A stretch of 64,000 bases of DNA from Tribonema minus (Eukaryota; Sar; Xanthophyceae; Tribonematales; Tribonemataceae), in NCBI GenBank assembly GCA_017506865.1, contig JAFCMP010000121.1:1-64000 (forward strand), written 5' to 3'. How positions within the stretch are numbered: the first letter of the stretch is position 1; each line of letters opens with the position of its first letter. Positions 55,020-64,000 of the stretch are shown here, piece after piece. Made by a program: the position numbers and the translations under genes. A model generated the notes under the pieces. The model was not told where the DNA came from. It worked only from the letters and a program-made list of their open reading frames with translations, and ran no database searches.

Positions 55020-55365
55020 CACGTCTGATGACACTGCAGCAGCAGCAGCCACCTATGCAGCAGCCGCCGCCGTCGCCGCCAGCAGGTGGCGGGACTGGAG
55101 CTGCCGATGCTGCCCATGGTGACTTGATGTCAGTGCTCTGCAGCTGCAGTGTACCCCAGAGGAGCCGCACCCGGAGTGCGCTTGCAGATGCCGCCGCCAT
55201 AGGGCTTGCAGACAAGGTGGAGGCGGACCTGCACCAGTTGCCGCAGGGAACGCAGCGCACCCAAGCACTTGCCTGATTCCGGTCGCAGCGCCATATGCAT
55301 TCCATCGGCATGGCATTCCTCAACAAGCCAATGTACCCTACCAGGCCAGCAGAAACCACCATGTC
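55020..55365 (+). mobile_element. Old internal fragment of family A
   Basis: The plus-strand translation (PPAGGGTGA, LADKVEADL, QLPQGTQRTQALA, then after a stop FRSQRHMHSIGMAFLN) matches the middle of the family A polyprotein (15700-15970 on the minus strand), with stops and substitutions. No tail is seen, so it is an internal fragment or a decayed copy. Confidence 0.85.
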
Positions 55366-55613
55366 GTGATGACGGCATTTGAGCGTCCATGACAGTGCAT
55401 CAGAAGTGCAGCATGCGGTGGTGGACGGCAGCGTCTTCACACACGTTACCAAAGCATCATGGTATACGTCCCACAGGGATGGTACGGCATGCCTTCAAGT
55501 TGGCACTCAAGACTGCTCTGATGCGAGGCTGACACCATAGCGTCAATGCGTATTGGACACAGTGCCCAGCGCAGTATGGATTCGAACACCATCATCAGTA
55601 TCATATGGCTCAC

Positions 55614-55669
55614 ATGGTCAGGCCTTGGGGATAAGAATTGTTTTTATCCCCAAGGTCAGGCTTGACCAT
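55614..55669. other. Strong inverted repeat (hairpin)
   Basis: Outer arms ATGGTCA/TGACCAT (55614-55620, 55663-55669) and perfect 12-base inner arms CCTTGGGGATAA/TTATCCCCAAGG (55623-55634, 55644-55655) surround a 9-base loop, GAATTGTTT. The function is unknown. It could be a foldback remnant of a transposon or a structured RNA element. Confidence 0.8.
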
Positions 55670-55726
55670 CTTGCCGAACATGCATGTGCGGCAAAGTCAG
55701 AACATCCTGAGCACTGATTTCCCGCG

Positions 55727-56332
55727 ATGGCGGCGCCAGGCGTTCGGCACGCACACACCCAAGCAACAGCGAGTAGGGCCTCATCAGGACTGCGACTGCG
55801 TCAGGAGACGCTTTCTTCAGCCATCATCGCCTTCGCCGCGCCCACGCCCACGCTACCGTCGTCAAGAACACAGCACCAAGCAGATCAGAGCGCACACTTC
55901 ACACCAAACAGAATACCAGCCTGCGGCCAGAAGACGCCTGCTTCAGCTATCGTCGCCCTTGTCACGCCCACCGCTACCGTCGTCGACAATAACAGCCCAA
56001 CCCCAAGCAAAGTTTCAGCAGCAAGGCAAGGCTCCCTTCAAGGTGAGTGCGCAGTGCGTGAACCCGTAGCTGAAGAGAGAGCTATGCAGTGGTGTTCGAG
56101 CAGGAGTGCCAGGAGGTCATGCCGTCCACGTTGGTGGATGGCGGACCAGCGAGCTTGCCTGCAGCTCTCGCAGCAGGATCTTGTGTCTTACCCGTCGCGG
56201 TGTCCTTCCGCGTACGTGTGGGATCACATGGTGGGCGCGGCGTCGCAGGCATTTGCACTCAGCTCATGGTTAAGTGCAAGCGCATGCATCACGCCGCGAT
56301 CCTGGCACGACAGCATGAGCGTCGGGTCTTGA
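55727..56332 (+). CDS. Open frame of unknown significance
   Basis: The frame has 201 codons from ATG, Ala/Ser/Thr/Pro-rich, with two related segments of about 40 codons (SSAIIAFAAPTPTLPSS and ASAIVALVTPTATVVDN), which reflect a ~128-base DNA repeat at about 55800-55990. A second frame over the same bases (55638-56069) is also open. No motif is recognised and GC-rich repeated DNA can keep frames open by chance. Confidence 0.2.
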   Translation: MAAPGVRHAHTQATASRASSGLRLRQETLSSAIIAFAAPTPTLPSSRTQHQADQSAHFTPNRIPACGQKTPASAIVALVTPTATVVDNNSPTPSKVSAARQGSLQGECAVREPVAEERAMQWCSSRSARRSCRPRWWMADQRACLQLSQQDLVSYPSRCPSAYVWDHMVGAASQAFALSSWLSASACITPRSWHDSMSVGS

Positions 56333-56399
56333 CTGGAGGTCACCGGGCGTCCGCTTGCAGGGGCGGGCTCTTGGCCCAGTTCGGACAAGGAGGCGAGCA

Positions 56400-57250
56400 C
56401 GAGTTGGTCACGAAGTGAAGACCAGAGGCTCTTGAAGCCTGCTAAGACTGGTCCGGTGCGCGAGTCGGGGGATGGGCGTGTGCCTTGTCACTTGCGGGGC
56501 GCCGTACCTCCCGCTCGCACGATAGCAGCACCTATGAGCCGGGTTCGGATATGCGAGTTTGCTGCGCGACTCACTGACAGCGACGCAGTCGGATGTATCT
56601 ATGACTGTGCTCACTGCACAGCCGTTCTTCGTGCGCCGCCGTGCTTCCACCGCCGACACTGCATACGCTCTACCATCTCTTCGGCGGGAGCTTGAGTTAG
56701 CAAGGACCTGACAGGTGATGGTGCTGCAGCAGAATCTGCGAGCACCGTGATCTGCAACCTTGCCGCCCCCTTGCTGCCGGCGGCATGGTTACTGCGGCAG
56801 CGGCACCCGATGTACTTCATCTTGAAGTAATCGGTTGCGGGGAAAGGTGCTTGCTCCCCCTTCCCTCTTGTCATGGCACCACAACTTCCCCTCCTGTCGC
56901 AGTGCGGAAGTTGCGAGCCTGGCGTGCTGTCCCCTGGTCCATTGCGCTCTGGCGTACATGAGCTGTACTCCGATTGAACAGTATGGTGCACTTGCCCTTG
57001 GGCTGGCGCGCTGTCGGGTACAGCGACCTAAACCAACCGCATTCGGACATGATTGGCTAGTGGTTTCGAGAGGTGCCCTGTCTTGTCAGGTCAGTGTCCT
57101 TCTTGGCACTTCGGGCTCGGCCTCTTGGTTGCAGGCTTGTGTCTGCATCGCAGCAGGGCCTGTGCTGCTTAAGAGTAGTAGCAGCAGCACTAGCGGTGGC
57201 TGGCGTACTAATGTTCGCAGGGAGGCCTGAAATGAACATTACCTAAAAGG
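56400..57250. other. No gene recognised
   Basis: Short frames on both strands have no motif. A plus-strand frame at 56835-57230 lacks any family signature. Confidence 0.4.
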
Positions 57251-57252
57251 TA

Positions 57253-57365
57253 GTGTATGTAGGTGCGGGGGTGAGGGTTACGCCCCCCTGCCCCCCAGCC
57301 AGCCACCATCTGTATGTAGGTGCGGGGGTGAGGGTTACGCCCCCCTGCCCCCCAGCCAGCCACCA
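57253..57365. repeat. Short tandem repeat preceding the 564-bp unit
   Basis: TGTAGGTGCGGGGGTGAGGGTTACGCCCCCCTGCCCCCCAGCCAGCCACCATC-type units of about 55-58 bases occur at 57256-57310 and 57311-57367. The second one is the start of the 564-bp duplication. Confidence 0.88.
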
Positions 57366-58438
57366 TCGTGTCCAGTGCGGCCTCACCAAGTGCTCTGCTT
57401 CCATTTGTAGATTAGCATTGTAGTGGGAAGCGAGCCAAGTTAGCTGCGGAAGTAGAACTTGTGCTGCAGAGTAGTACCATTCAGCACAAACACTTTGGAA
57501 GTAGACCTCCCTGCGTAGAGTAGTTCCCTCTGCGTACGGTCTTCACCTTGCCGCGGTGCAGAGGCATGGCACATTGGTGTCACCAAGCAAGACCATTAAC
57601 GTGTGCGCAGCAGCTCACAGCAATGTGTAATACAATTGTGCGACCTTTTTGTTGAAATTGAAACAGGCAGCAAACCTTGCACGTTCATGTTTTGTGCAGC
57701 GACTGTGATACAAATGTGCAATCTTTTTGTTGGAAAAAATTGGAAAGGGAAGGAAAAGCTTGCAGGTTCATGTTATGTTTTATGCGCGTTTGTGTGCCTG
57801 TACTCCAGTAGTACTGTGACAACTCAATACACTATTACTAACACTCGTTGCGTTTTTGTGATGTGGCTTCGCTGTGTATGTAGGTGCGGGGGTGAGGGTT
57901 ACGCCCCCCTGCCCCCCAGCCAGCCACCATCGTGTCCAGTGCGGCCTCACCAAGTGCTCTGCTTCCATTTGTAGATTAGCATTGTAGTGGGAAGCGAGCC
58001 AAGTTAGCTGCGGAAGTAGAACTTGTGCTGCAGAGTAGTACCATTCAGCACAAACACTTTGGAAGTAGACCTCCCTGCGTAGAGTAGTTCCCTCTGCGTA
58101 CGGTCTTCACCTTGCCGCGGTGCAGAGGCATGGCACATTGGTGTCACCAAGCAAGACCATTAACGTGTGCGCAGCAGCTCACAGCAATGTGTAATACAAT
58201 TGTGCGACCTTTTTGTTGAAATTGAAACAGGCAGCAAACCTTGCACGCTCATGTTTTGTGCAGCGACTGTGATACAAATGTGCAATCTTTTTGTTGGAAA
58301 AAATTGGAAAGGGAAGGAAAAGCTTGCAGGTTCATGTTATGTTTTATGCGCGTTTGTGTGCCTGTACTCCAGTAGTACTGTGACAACTCAATACACTATT
58401 ACTAACACTCGTTGCGTTTTTGTGATGTGGCTTCGCTC
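57311..58438. repeat. Nearly perfect tandem duplication, 2 x 564 bp
   Basis: Copies 57311-57874 and 57875-58438 differ at about one base (CACGTTCATG against CACGCTCATG). Each contains an open frame of about 90 codons starting MRSSSQQCVIQLCDLF with an internal echo (VIQLCDLFVE, VIQMCNLFVG). I do not think it is a gene. It is either a very recent duplication or an assembly artefact. Confidence 0.93.
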
Positions 58439-58489
58439 TTTTACCTTTGCCCTTTCGTCACTGGCACCAACATCGGTGGCGACAGTCAT

Positions 58490-58790
58490 GGTGTGTGCGT
58501 GTGCATTCACCTCTGTGTATCTTCACACCCCCTTGTCTCAAGAAATGCCTCGTGTGTTCCAACGCATGCTGCATGTATGTTTGTCTGCTTTGGCTTGTGC
58601 AACTCGTTCAAGTGCGTTTGTCTGCTTCGGCTTGTGCACCAACACCGGTGTATGTATACACCACCCTTGCTTCCAAGAAATGCCTCTGTTGTCAACTCAT
58701 GCGCGCATGTTTTGTCTGGGTTGACTTGCGCACCAACACCGGTGTATCTATACACCACTTTCAGTTTCAGGAAGTGCTCTTGTGATCAAC
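58490..58790. repeat. Three degenerate ~75-90-bp tandem units
   Basis: Units share GTGCACCAACACCGGTGTATNTATACACCAC and TTCCAAGAAATGCCTC-like strings (about 58515, 58635 and 58730). They extend the plus-strand open frames without giving a recognisable protein. Confidence 0.65.
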
Positions 58791-58971
58791 AGTACTACAT
58801 GGCAGAGAAACCAAGCGTGTTTTCCTGTTTTGTTGTTCATTGCGACTGGATTGCTGCGTGTTTCTCTGCTCTTTGTTTTCACTCATGTGTGATCACCACT
58901 TCACTTTTGCTTATTTTCCTGTAAGCAGAAACTGTTGTGAAAGAGGCTGTTGGGACGAGTCAAGCAACAAG

Positions 58972-59194
58972 TACCAGGCCTGTGCGAATGCGGCCTCCGA
59001 AAACAGGTAGAGTACATATCCTAAGTGTGCCTCGCGGCTGGGCAACCCTAAGTAGGGTTTGTGGGGTGTTGGTGGTAGTGTGAAGAGGGGAAGCCTGTTT
59101 GCGTTTGAGTCTGTCTTTGGAGAAGGGATGTTGTGTTGAGTGCACATCCAAAGAGAGGGCTTTTCGCGCCCCTTGCGAAGCGAAATTAATAAAA
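58972..59194 (+). mobile_element. Family B 3' end, 5'-truncated
   Basis: The segment matches the last ~220 bases of element B (GTGTGCCTCGCGGCTGGGCA, ACCCTAAGTAGGGTTTGTGG, GCACATCCAAAGAGAGGGC) and ends in the hairpin plus GAAATTAATAAAA followed by GTAC. Confidence 0.88.
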
Positions 59195-59265
59195 GTACAT
59201 GTCCTGTATGTACTGTACGAGCGCCTGTACTAATACTCAGCACCGCCTCTGAATTCATGTACAAG

Positions 59266-59438
59266 GGGGGCACATGGAGGAGGACGTAGGGGAGGACCCC
59301 GAGATGCAATTTGGCGGCGGCGGCGTTTGAGTGGTTGTCGCTGCGACACTTTCAGACTGTCATACGACATGTAGATTCCTTACAGCTAGATGCCAATCAT
59401 CTGGGCTTTTTCGCGCCCTGAGCGAGAATTAATAAAAA
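59266..59438 (+). mobile_element. Family A short copy, target duplication GTACAAG
   Basis: About 173 bases from the final codons of the polyprotein through the tail. The copy is flanked by GTACAAG at 59259-59265 and 59439-59445. Confidence 0.92.
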
Positions 59439-59457
59439 GTACAAGTACTCCTCCCGT

Positions 59458-59991
59458 GGACGTTACCTGCTTCGAGGCACAGGTGGCGTCGCGGGCGGCG
59501 AAGACTGCAGCAGACCCCGAGCGATGCTGCCGCGACCAAGAGGCCGCCAAAACTACCCACTATTCTGGTCATTATGATCAGAATTGCTACAAACTTGCCA
59601 CATTGGCAATAGGGTCATTTGGCAGCATCGGGGAGCAGGGGCGGAAGCTGCTGGAGGCTGTGGCGACGGAGTATGCCAGCAGGATGTCAGTGCCCGGAGG
59701 AGCGCGCCCTAAAGCTCTCAAGGGCATCGCCCTGGCGCGCTTACGCTCGGCACTGTCGGCAGCGCTCCACATGGCGTACTCTGGCCGTGTCATGACACAC
59801 ATGGCAGAATCCAGGGGGGGGGGGCACATGGAGGAGGACGTAGGGGAGGACCCCGAGATGCCATTTGGCGGCGGCGGCGTTTGAGTGGTTGTCGTTGCGA
59901 CACTTTCAGACTGTCATACGACATGTAGATTCCTTACAGCTAGATGCCAATCATCTGGGCTTTTTCGCGCCCTGAGCGAGAATTAATAAAA
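59458..59991 (+). mobile_element. Family A copy with endonuclease end, 14-bp target duplication
   Basis: About 534 bases encode the end of the endonuclease domain from VDVTCFEAQ to the Gly-rich C-terminus, almost identical to the larger copy at 14.9-15.4 kb. The copy is flanked by AGTACTCCTCCCGT (59444-59457 and 59992-60005). The target lies immediately behind the previous insertion. Confidence 0.93.
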
Positions 59992-60058
59992 AGTACTCCT
60001 CCCGTATGAGTACCTCCCCACACTTTTAAGTATGAGCAATGATAGTAACATGTACAAG

Positions 60059-60242
60059 GGGGGGGGGCACATGGAGGAGGACGTAGGGGAGGACCCCGAG
60101 ATGCCATTTGGCGGCGGCGGCGTTTGAGTGGTTGTCGTTGCGACACTTTCAGACTGTCATACGACATGTAGATTCCTTACAGCTAGATGCCAATCATCTG
60201 GGCTTTTTCGCGCCCTGAGCGAGAATTAATAAAAAATAAAAA
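60059..60242 (+). mobile_element. Family A short copy, target duplication GTACAAG
   Basis: About 184 bases, with the 5' junction at the same place in the element as the copy at 59266, so the truncation is nearly identical. It is flanked by GTACAAG (60052-60058 and 60243-60249). The tail is longer (AATAAAAAATAAAAA). Confidence 0.92.
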
Positions 60243-60249
60243 GTACAAG

Positions 60250-62089
60250 CTATGACTACCGCCTTGGATTCAAGTACCAGTACGAGTACGCACTAGTGAT
60301 CATCAAGTATGTTGTGATAATCCTCGCTCAGGGCGTGATGCCCAGATGGTGCATGTCCATGGACTTGCAACCAGAGTCTACATGTGCCTTGGGTGCACAG
60401 ATGTACTTCACAATTCAACAACACCAGATTGCTGACAGAAAGAACAATCACACCTTCGCGTACAAGCGTGTATTTGACACAGACACAGCTGTAGATGATG
60501 CATGGATGTACCAGGCACACGGGCATGAGCATGAAACTACAATCCGTGGTTACAAAGGTATCCAAGCGCCACATCGCAAACGCCACTGCACGCGGTGGCT
60601 CAGTCGGACCTGGTGGCAATCTCCACGATGACATCAGAGCGCAGTGCAGACAAACATGTGCGATAGACTCCTGGAGGCATCTTGATATGTGGTAAATGAA
60701 GTATGGCTCATGGAGGGTACACAGGTGCGTCAGCTTCAACATCAGACGCAGCACATTGGCGCGTGCGCACACGTCATGGCACGCTGCTACTGGCACGAAT
60801 GCCGGCGCTGCGGCTGTCTGCCCGGGCGCGCTTATGCCGCGCCCTGCGCTGCCCTGCAAGAGTCAGTCATTCCTCAGTGCTGCCCGCTGCTGCCGGGCCC
60901 GGCCCCTGCATTACGCACTCGTCGGCCGCTGCTGCAGATCCACAGCTGCCGCTGCCGCCACCACTGCCGTGCCCGTGTTCAACTTGTGCCACAGCAGTGT
61001 CACTGCCGCCAGCGCCGCGTGGCTCTGCGACGCATTCAGGGAGCACAATGACGACCGGCGTTTTGGCGTCCACAATCGTCTCCCCTGCTGCAGCTGCCTC
61101 TCGGCATTTGCAATGCCGCCGCTGCTGCTGTTGGCGACTGCGGCTGGCGCGGACCCACATGCGCCGGCAACAACGGCGATGGCTGCATCGTGGCGGCATC
61201 TACCACCGCATCGCGCTGCCAAGGGCGGCATCGCGCTGCCACGGGCGCAACCGCTCAGCCGTCTCCCTGCGCTCGCGCGCCAAATCGCATCGTGCTGCTC
61301 AGGCTGCCAGTGGTTCAACGCCTCCAGCGCGCCGCTGCCACCGCTGCCACCGATGCACTCCGCTGCTGCTATTAACCGCTCGTTGCTGGTGCTCCGAGTC
61401 ACATCACCGACAGTGCCGCCCTGCCGGCTCCGCCGCAGTGCGCTGGTAGGCTTGCTCGTGAACACCTTGCGTGAGGTCACTTTCACTGCCGTGCGCCGGC
61501 GGAGCATTTCTGACCAGGGGCCGCTTCACGAAAGGCACTCCGACGGATGAACTGCCTCATAGCTGGCCCCCTGCCACAGGTGACAGTGACTTCTATGTTG
61601 GTAGCTTTCGACGGCCGTGTAGCCAATCGCAACAGGTCACCAACGTGAAGTTTGAGACAATCAGGTCACCAGCATGACTTCAGAGATCAACGACGTTTCG
61701 ATCAAGGTTGGAGACAGCGGTGACGATGCATGGGCGACCTAACAACACCGAGAGAGACCGCGAAGCGACTGTTCAACGATTCGTTGTTCTCAGAACAACT
61801 GCTCGTCGCAATGGCGTGATAATAAATGGGCAGTTTCGCGCGTGAAGGCGCATCTTCAACTTCTGTGCTCATCTGGCGCTCAAGTTGCAGCCGCCCGTGG
61901 CGCGGAACGACTGTTATTTGTTTAGCTGATGTGATTCAGCGAGATGTGCAGGGGTCAGCTCCTCACGGTCGGCGCTTTTGTGCCACTGCACAACGCCTCT
62001 CCTATCACTAGCACTAAGATCACGATAGCACAAAGATCACGATAGCACTGTCCTATATCCAGATTGGATAGGGCAATAGCTGCCATCGC
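60250..62089. other. Region without a confident gene
   Basis: Between 60.7 and 61.55 kb both strands carry long GC-rich frames (284 codons on plus at 60696-61550, 198 codons on minus at 60911-61507) dominated by GCTGC/CCGCCG triplets. Neither has a motif. A family A-like internal Ala-rich fragment is possible in view of the similar triplet composition at 16-16.8 kb, but I could not align it. The rest shows nothing. Confidence 0.35.
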
Positions 62090-64000
62090 GTGTGTCTGCA
62101 GCAATCAGCAGGCATGAGACTCCATGCAGGGTCAGCGGTAACGCTGTCCAACGCCACCGCAGCTGCAACAGCACAAACAGTCAGGCGAAGACGAGACAGG
62201 AGCCATCTACCTGCTCTGGTGGCACTCCCCGCGGTGATCCTGACAGCGCTATGCGCGCTCGCCTTCATCGCCCTTCCCGATCGCTCTGGCACAACCTCAG
62301 CAATGCATCGGCTCCGCAAGCTCCAAGTGGTGCCGGCGCCACCTCAACCCGCACCGAAACCAGTGAAGCCTGTGCCGGCCAAGCCACTGGTGCCGGCGAA
62401 GCGGTTGAAGGTGGCTATTTTGGACGAAATGGAGCCAAATGCACGGCAGGCGGAGCTTGGAGCTCAATTTCAAGTGGTAGTCAAGTTCCAACCCGTGCAG
62501 CAGATGAGGTGAGCTCACGACAGCTGACGACGCTGGAAAAATTGCACCAGCTGTTGCTTTCATGAGGTGCGTGCGTGGAGCGACATGGGTGTGCTTTTGC
62601 CAGTTTCATGCGCTTTACATGTATGTGAAGCTCTGAGCAGGCTGCGCGCCTCGCGTCTACTTTCAACAGGTCACTTAAAGTTTAGGGCGGTGTATGCTGA
62701 AGCTACAGTGCTGAGTGTAAATCAGGCCAGAATCTGTCACGCTGCGGAAATCACAGTCCAGCTGCCCAACACGCTTGTTGCAATTAATTTGAAGCAGTCA
62801 GAGTTCTTGTGATCTATGTCCTCACATGTTTCGAACTCTGATTGTCTCTTTGCGGGCCGCATCGCCTCTTAGCAATTACGTGAGGTTCGGTGGCCAGAAT
62901 CGTCAGCGCAATTGAGGCATTCCCAGTGAAAAGCTGGTGTCACACTCGGAGGTAGTGTCTGTGCGCGGTCATGTTTCCTATGGCCGCATCTGCTCTTGTG
63001 TGCTCTCGTGTTGCCTCAGATGTCAGTGCCCCCCCTCTACCTTGTAGCTCTTCCTGCTTCAATGCTGACCGCGCTGCAATGGTATCGCACCCACCCCCAT
63101 GCTGTGTTCCCACTGATGTGCGACTGACATGCTGCTGCGGCAGCGTTTCAACATTCATTGCTGTCTCAGCGTCTGAGCACTGTGCCTCTGTACCTTATCC
63201 CGTCTCTGCCTCAGGTATCCTTTCCTGGTCAAACCGTACCTGGACCAGGGCTATGAGGTGAGCACCGCATGGACATCTGCTGAAATGCGGCCGAGCAATG
63301 TCTCAACGTGGACTTGTGTGTATCATCTTGTTGTGATCTCTACTTGAGGTGTATATGTTCATGCGTTACACTGTCGACATCGCCGGGCCCTGGTGGCAGC
63401 GATGAGGGGCGTGGTTAGGTCTACATGACAATTTACGGCCCTTGTAGACACATAGTTACTATACTTATGAATGTGTATATACTATGTAGCCTAGTAAATG
63501 TAGACTAGTAAATGTGAACTTCTATATAGACTACTCATGCTTTACTGACGTACCAAGGCTGGCGCACGGCCGTGCGCGCCTCGGGGCGGAGTGCTTCCAT
63601 TTGCCGAGCACTGCCGCACACGCATGCGCGGACGCCGACTGCTGGCGACACCTGGACAGCACGCTTTAGTAAGCCCCTGCGTTTGCTGAGGCAGTGCTCC
63701 GCCTCAGCACAGCGCTCAGGCGCGCCTCGCTGCACAGAAGGCAGTGCTGCTGCGGCGCCACGCACGTCATTTGAAGGCCGCCTGCGCCGGCCGTTTTCTG
63801 CGCTTTGGGTGCCGAGCGCTCTGTGTATAGCCCCTTGCAGCGAGCACATTGGCAATGCGTGGAGTCAAGCGACCAGAGGCTGTATCCTGTACTGTCTCTG
63901 CTCTTCACGACGGCACGTGGCAGAGCGCTCTCTCTCAATTGGCCAATGCTGATGCACAGCAAGTAGCCCAGATGCTGTTGCGCCGAGCGTTTCCGCGGAC
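62090..64000 (+). CDS. GH26-type endo-mannanase-like protein 3, partial at window end
   Basis: Two exons are visible, 62090-62508 and 63215-63257, with the same phases as genes 1 and 2. Later exons lie outside the window. After a basic stretch (TVRRRRDRSHL) comes a membrane helix at about 42-62 (VALPAVILTALCALAFIAL), a Pro/Lys-rich linker (PAPPQPAPKPVKPVPAKP) and the start of the glycosidase domain (AILDEMEPNARQAELGAQF, VVKFQPVQQMR, YPFLVKPYLDQGYE), close to gene 1. The catalytic exons cannot be seen, so whether it is functional is open. The first ATG was used; another in-frame ATG lies 8 codons later. Confidence 0.8.
63258..64000 (+). other. Intron 2 of GH26-like gene 3 (to window edge)
   Basis: No sequence resembling exon 3 (GTGATGGTGA.GGAGTT) occurs before the window ends. 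The tract at 63420-63540 is AT-rich with TAGTAAATGT repeats. Confidence 0.5.

Noticed and set aside
57253..57367. Possible CRISPR-like direct repeats
   Set aside because: The units are contiguous without unique spacers and the sequence is eukaryotic.
57603..58724. Pair of related frames starting MRSSSQQCVIQLCDLF as a gene family
   Set aside because: The similarity comes from the 564-bp DNA duplication. There are no motifs and the start contexts are unremarkable.
14826..60230. Recurring peptide MPIIWAFSRPERELIKS and its antisense forms in many places
   Set aside because: It is the translation of the untranslated 3' tail of family A in its several copies, not a protein.
60696..61550. 284-codon plus-strand frame as a gene
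   Set aside because: It has no motif, its composition is dominated by GC-rich triplets, and other frames on both strands over the same bases are also open.

Overview
The window is nuclear DNA of a eukaryote. Its genes are split by many spliceosomal introns with GT-AG borders, and it holds non-LTR retrotransposons, tandem repeats, homopolymer C/G runs and interstitial TTAGGG-type repeats. The TTAGGG-like arrays, a secreted EGF-like protein with the C-P-S-G-D-D-P signature, and the GH26-type glycosidases fit a stramenopile (heterokont) alga best. That assignment is inference and only moderately secure. All gene models were built by hand from frame continuity, splice consensus and codon phase across exons.

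Layout. 0.4-4.5 kb: a diverged tandem duplication (offset about 2.37 kb) with scattered minus-strand exon-like pieces. 5.0-6.1 kb: further unassigned minus-strand exon-like pieces. 7.1-14.7 kb: a complete minus-strand gene of 8 exons for a 533-residue Rossmann-fold protein with a C-terminal membrane helix. 14.8-23.5 kb: a head-to-tail nest of minus-strand non-LTR retrotransposons of two families, called A and B here, with reverse transcriptase and a C-terminal restriction-like endonuclease; all copies are truncated or frameshifted. 23.5-26.8 kb: gene-poor DNA with a 208-bp tandem duplication. 26.8-28.3 kb: a minus-strand GEP4-type phosphatidylglycerophosphate phosphatase (3 exons), divergent from a plus-strand inositol 2-dehydrogenase-like oxidoreductase (28.9-33.5 kb, 7 exons). 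34.2-37.2 kb: a secreted EGF-like (tenascin-like) protein (5 exons). 38.0-46.5 kb, 48.8-53.7 kb and 62.1-64 kb: three tandem paralogous GH26-type endo-mannanase-like genes with a membrane anchor near the N-terminus and, in the first two, dockerin-like DxNxDG calcium-loop tails. The third runs off the window. 55-60.3 kb: more family A and B insertions, now on the plus strand, beside a nearly perfect 564-bp tandem duplication.

Two patterns cut across the genes. First, several introns contain extra degenerate copies of their own exon-intron junctions ('exon-edge echoes'). Second, both retrotransposon families share one short 3' tail, a GGGC/GCCC hairpin followed by AATTAATAAAA, and they insert mostly at GTAC-containing sites with short target duplications. 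The GH26 array plus the EGF-like protein suggests a locus for secreted or cell-surface polysaccharide work. The phosphatase (cardiolipin pathway) and the oxidoreductase look like housekeeping metabolism.
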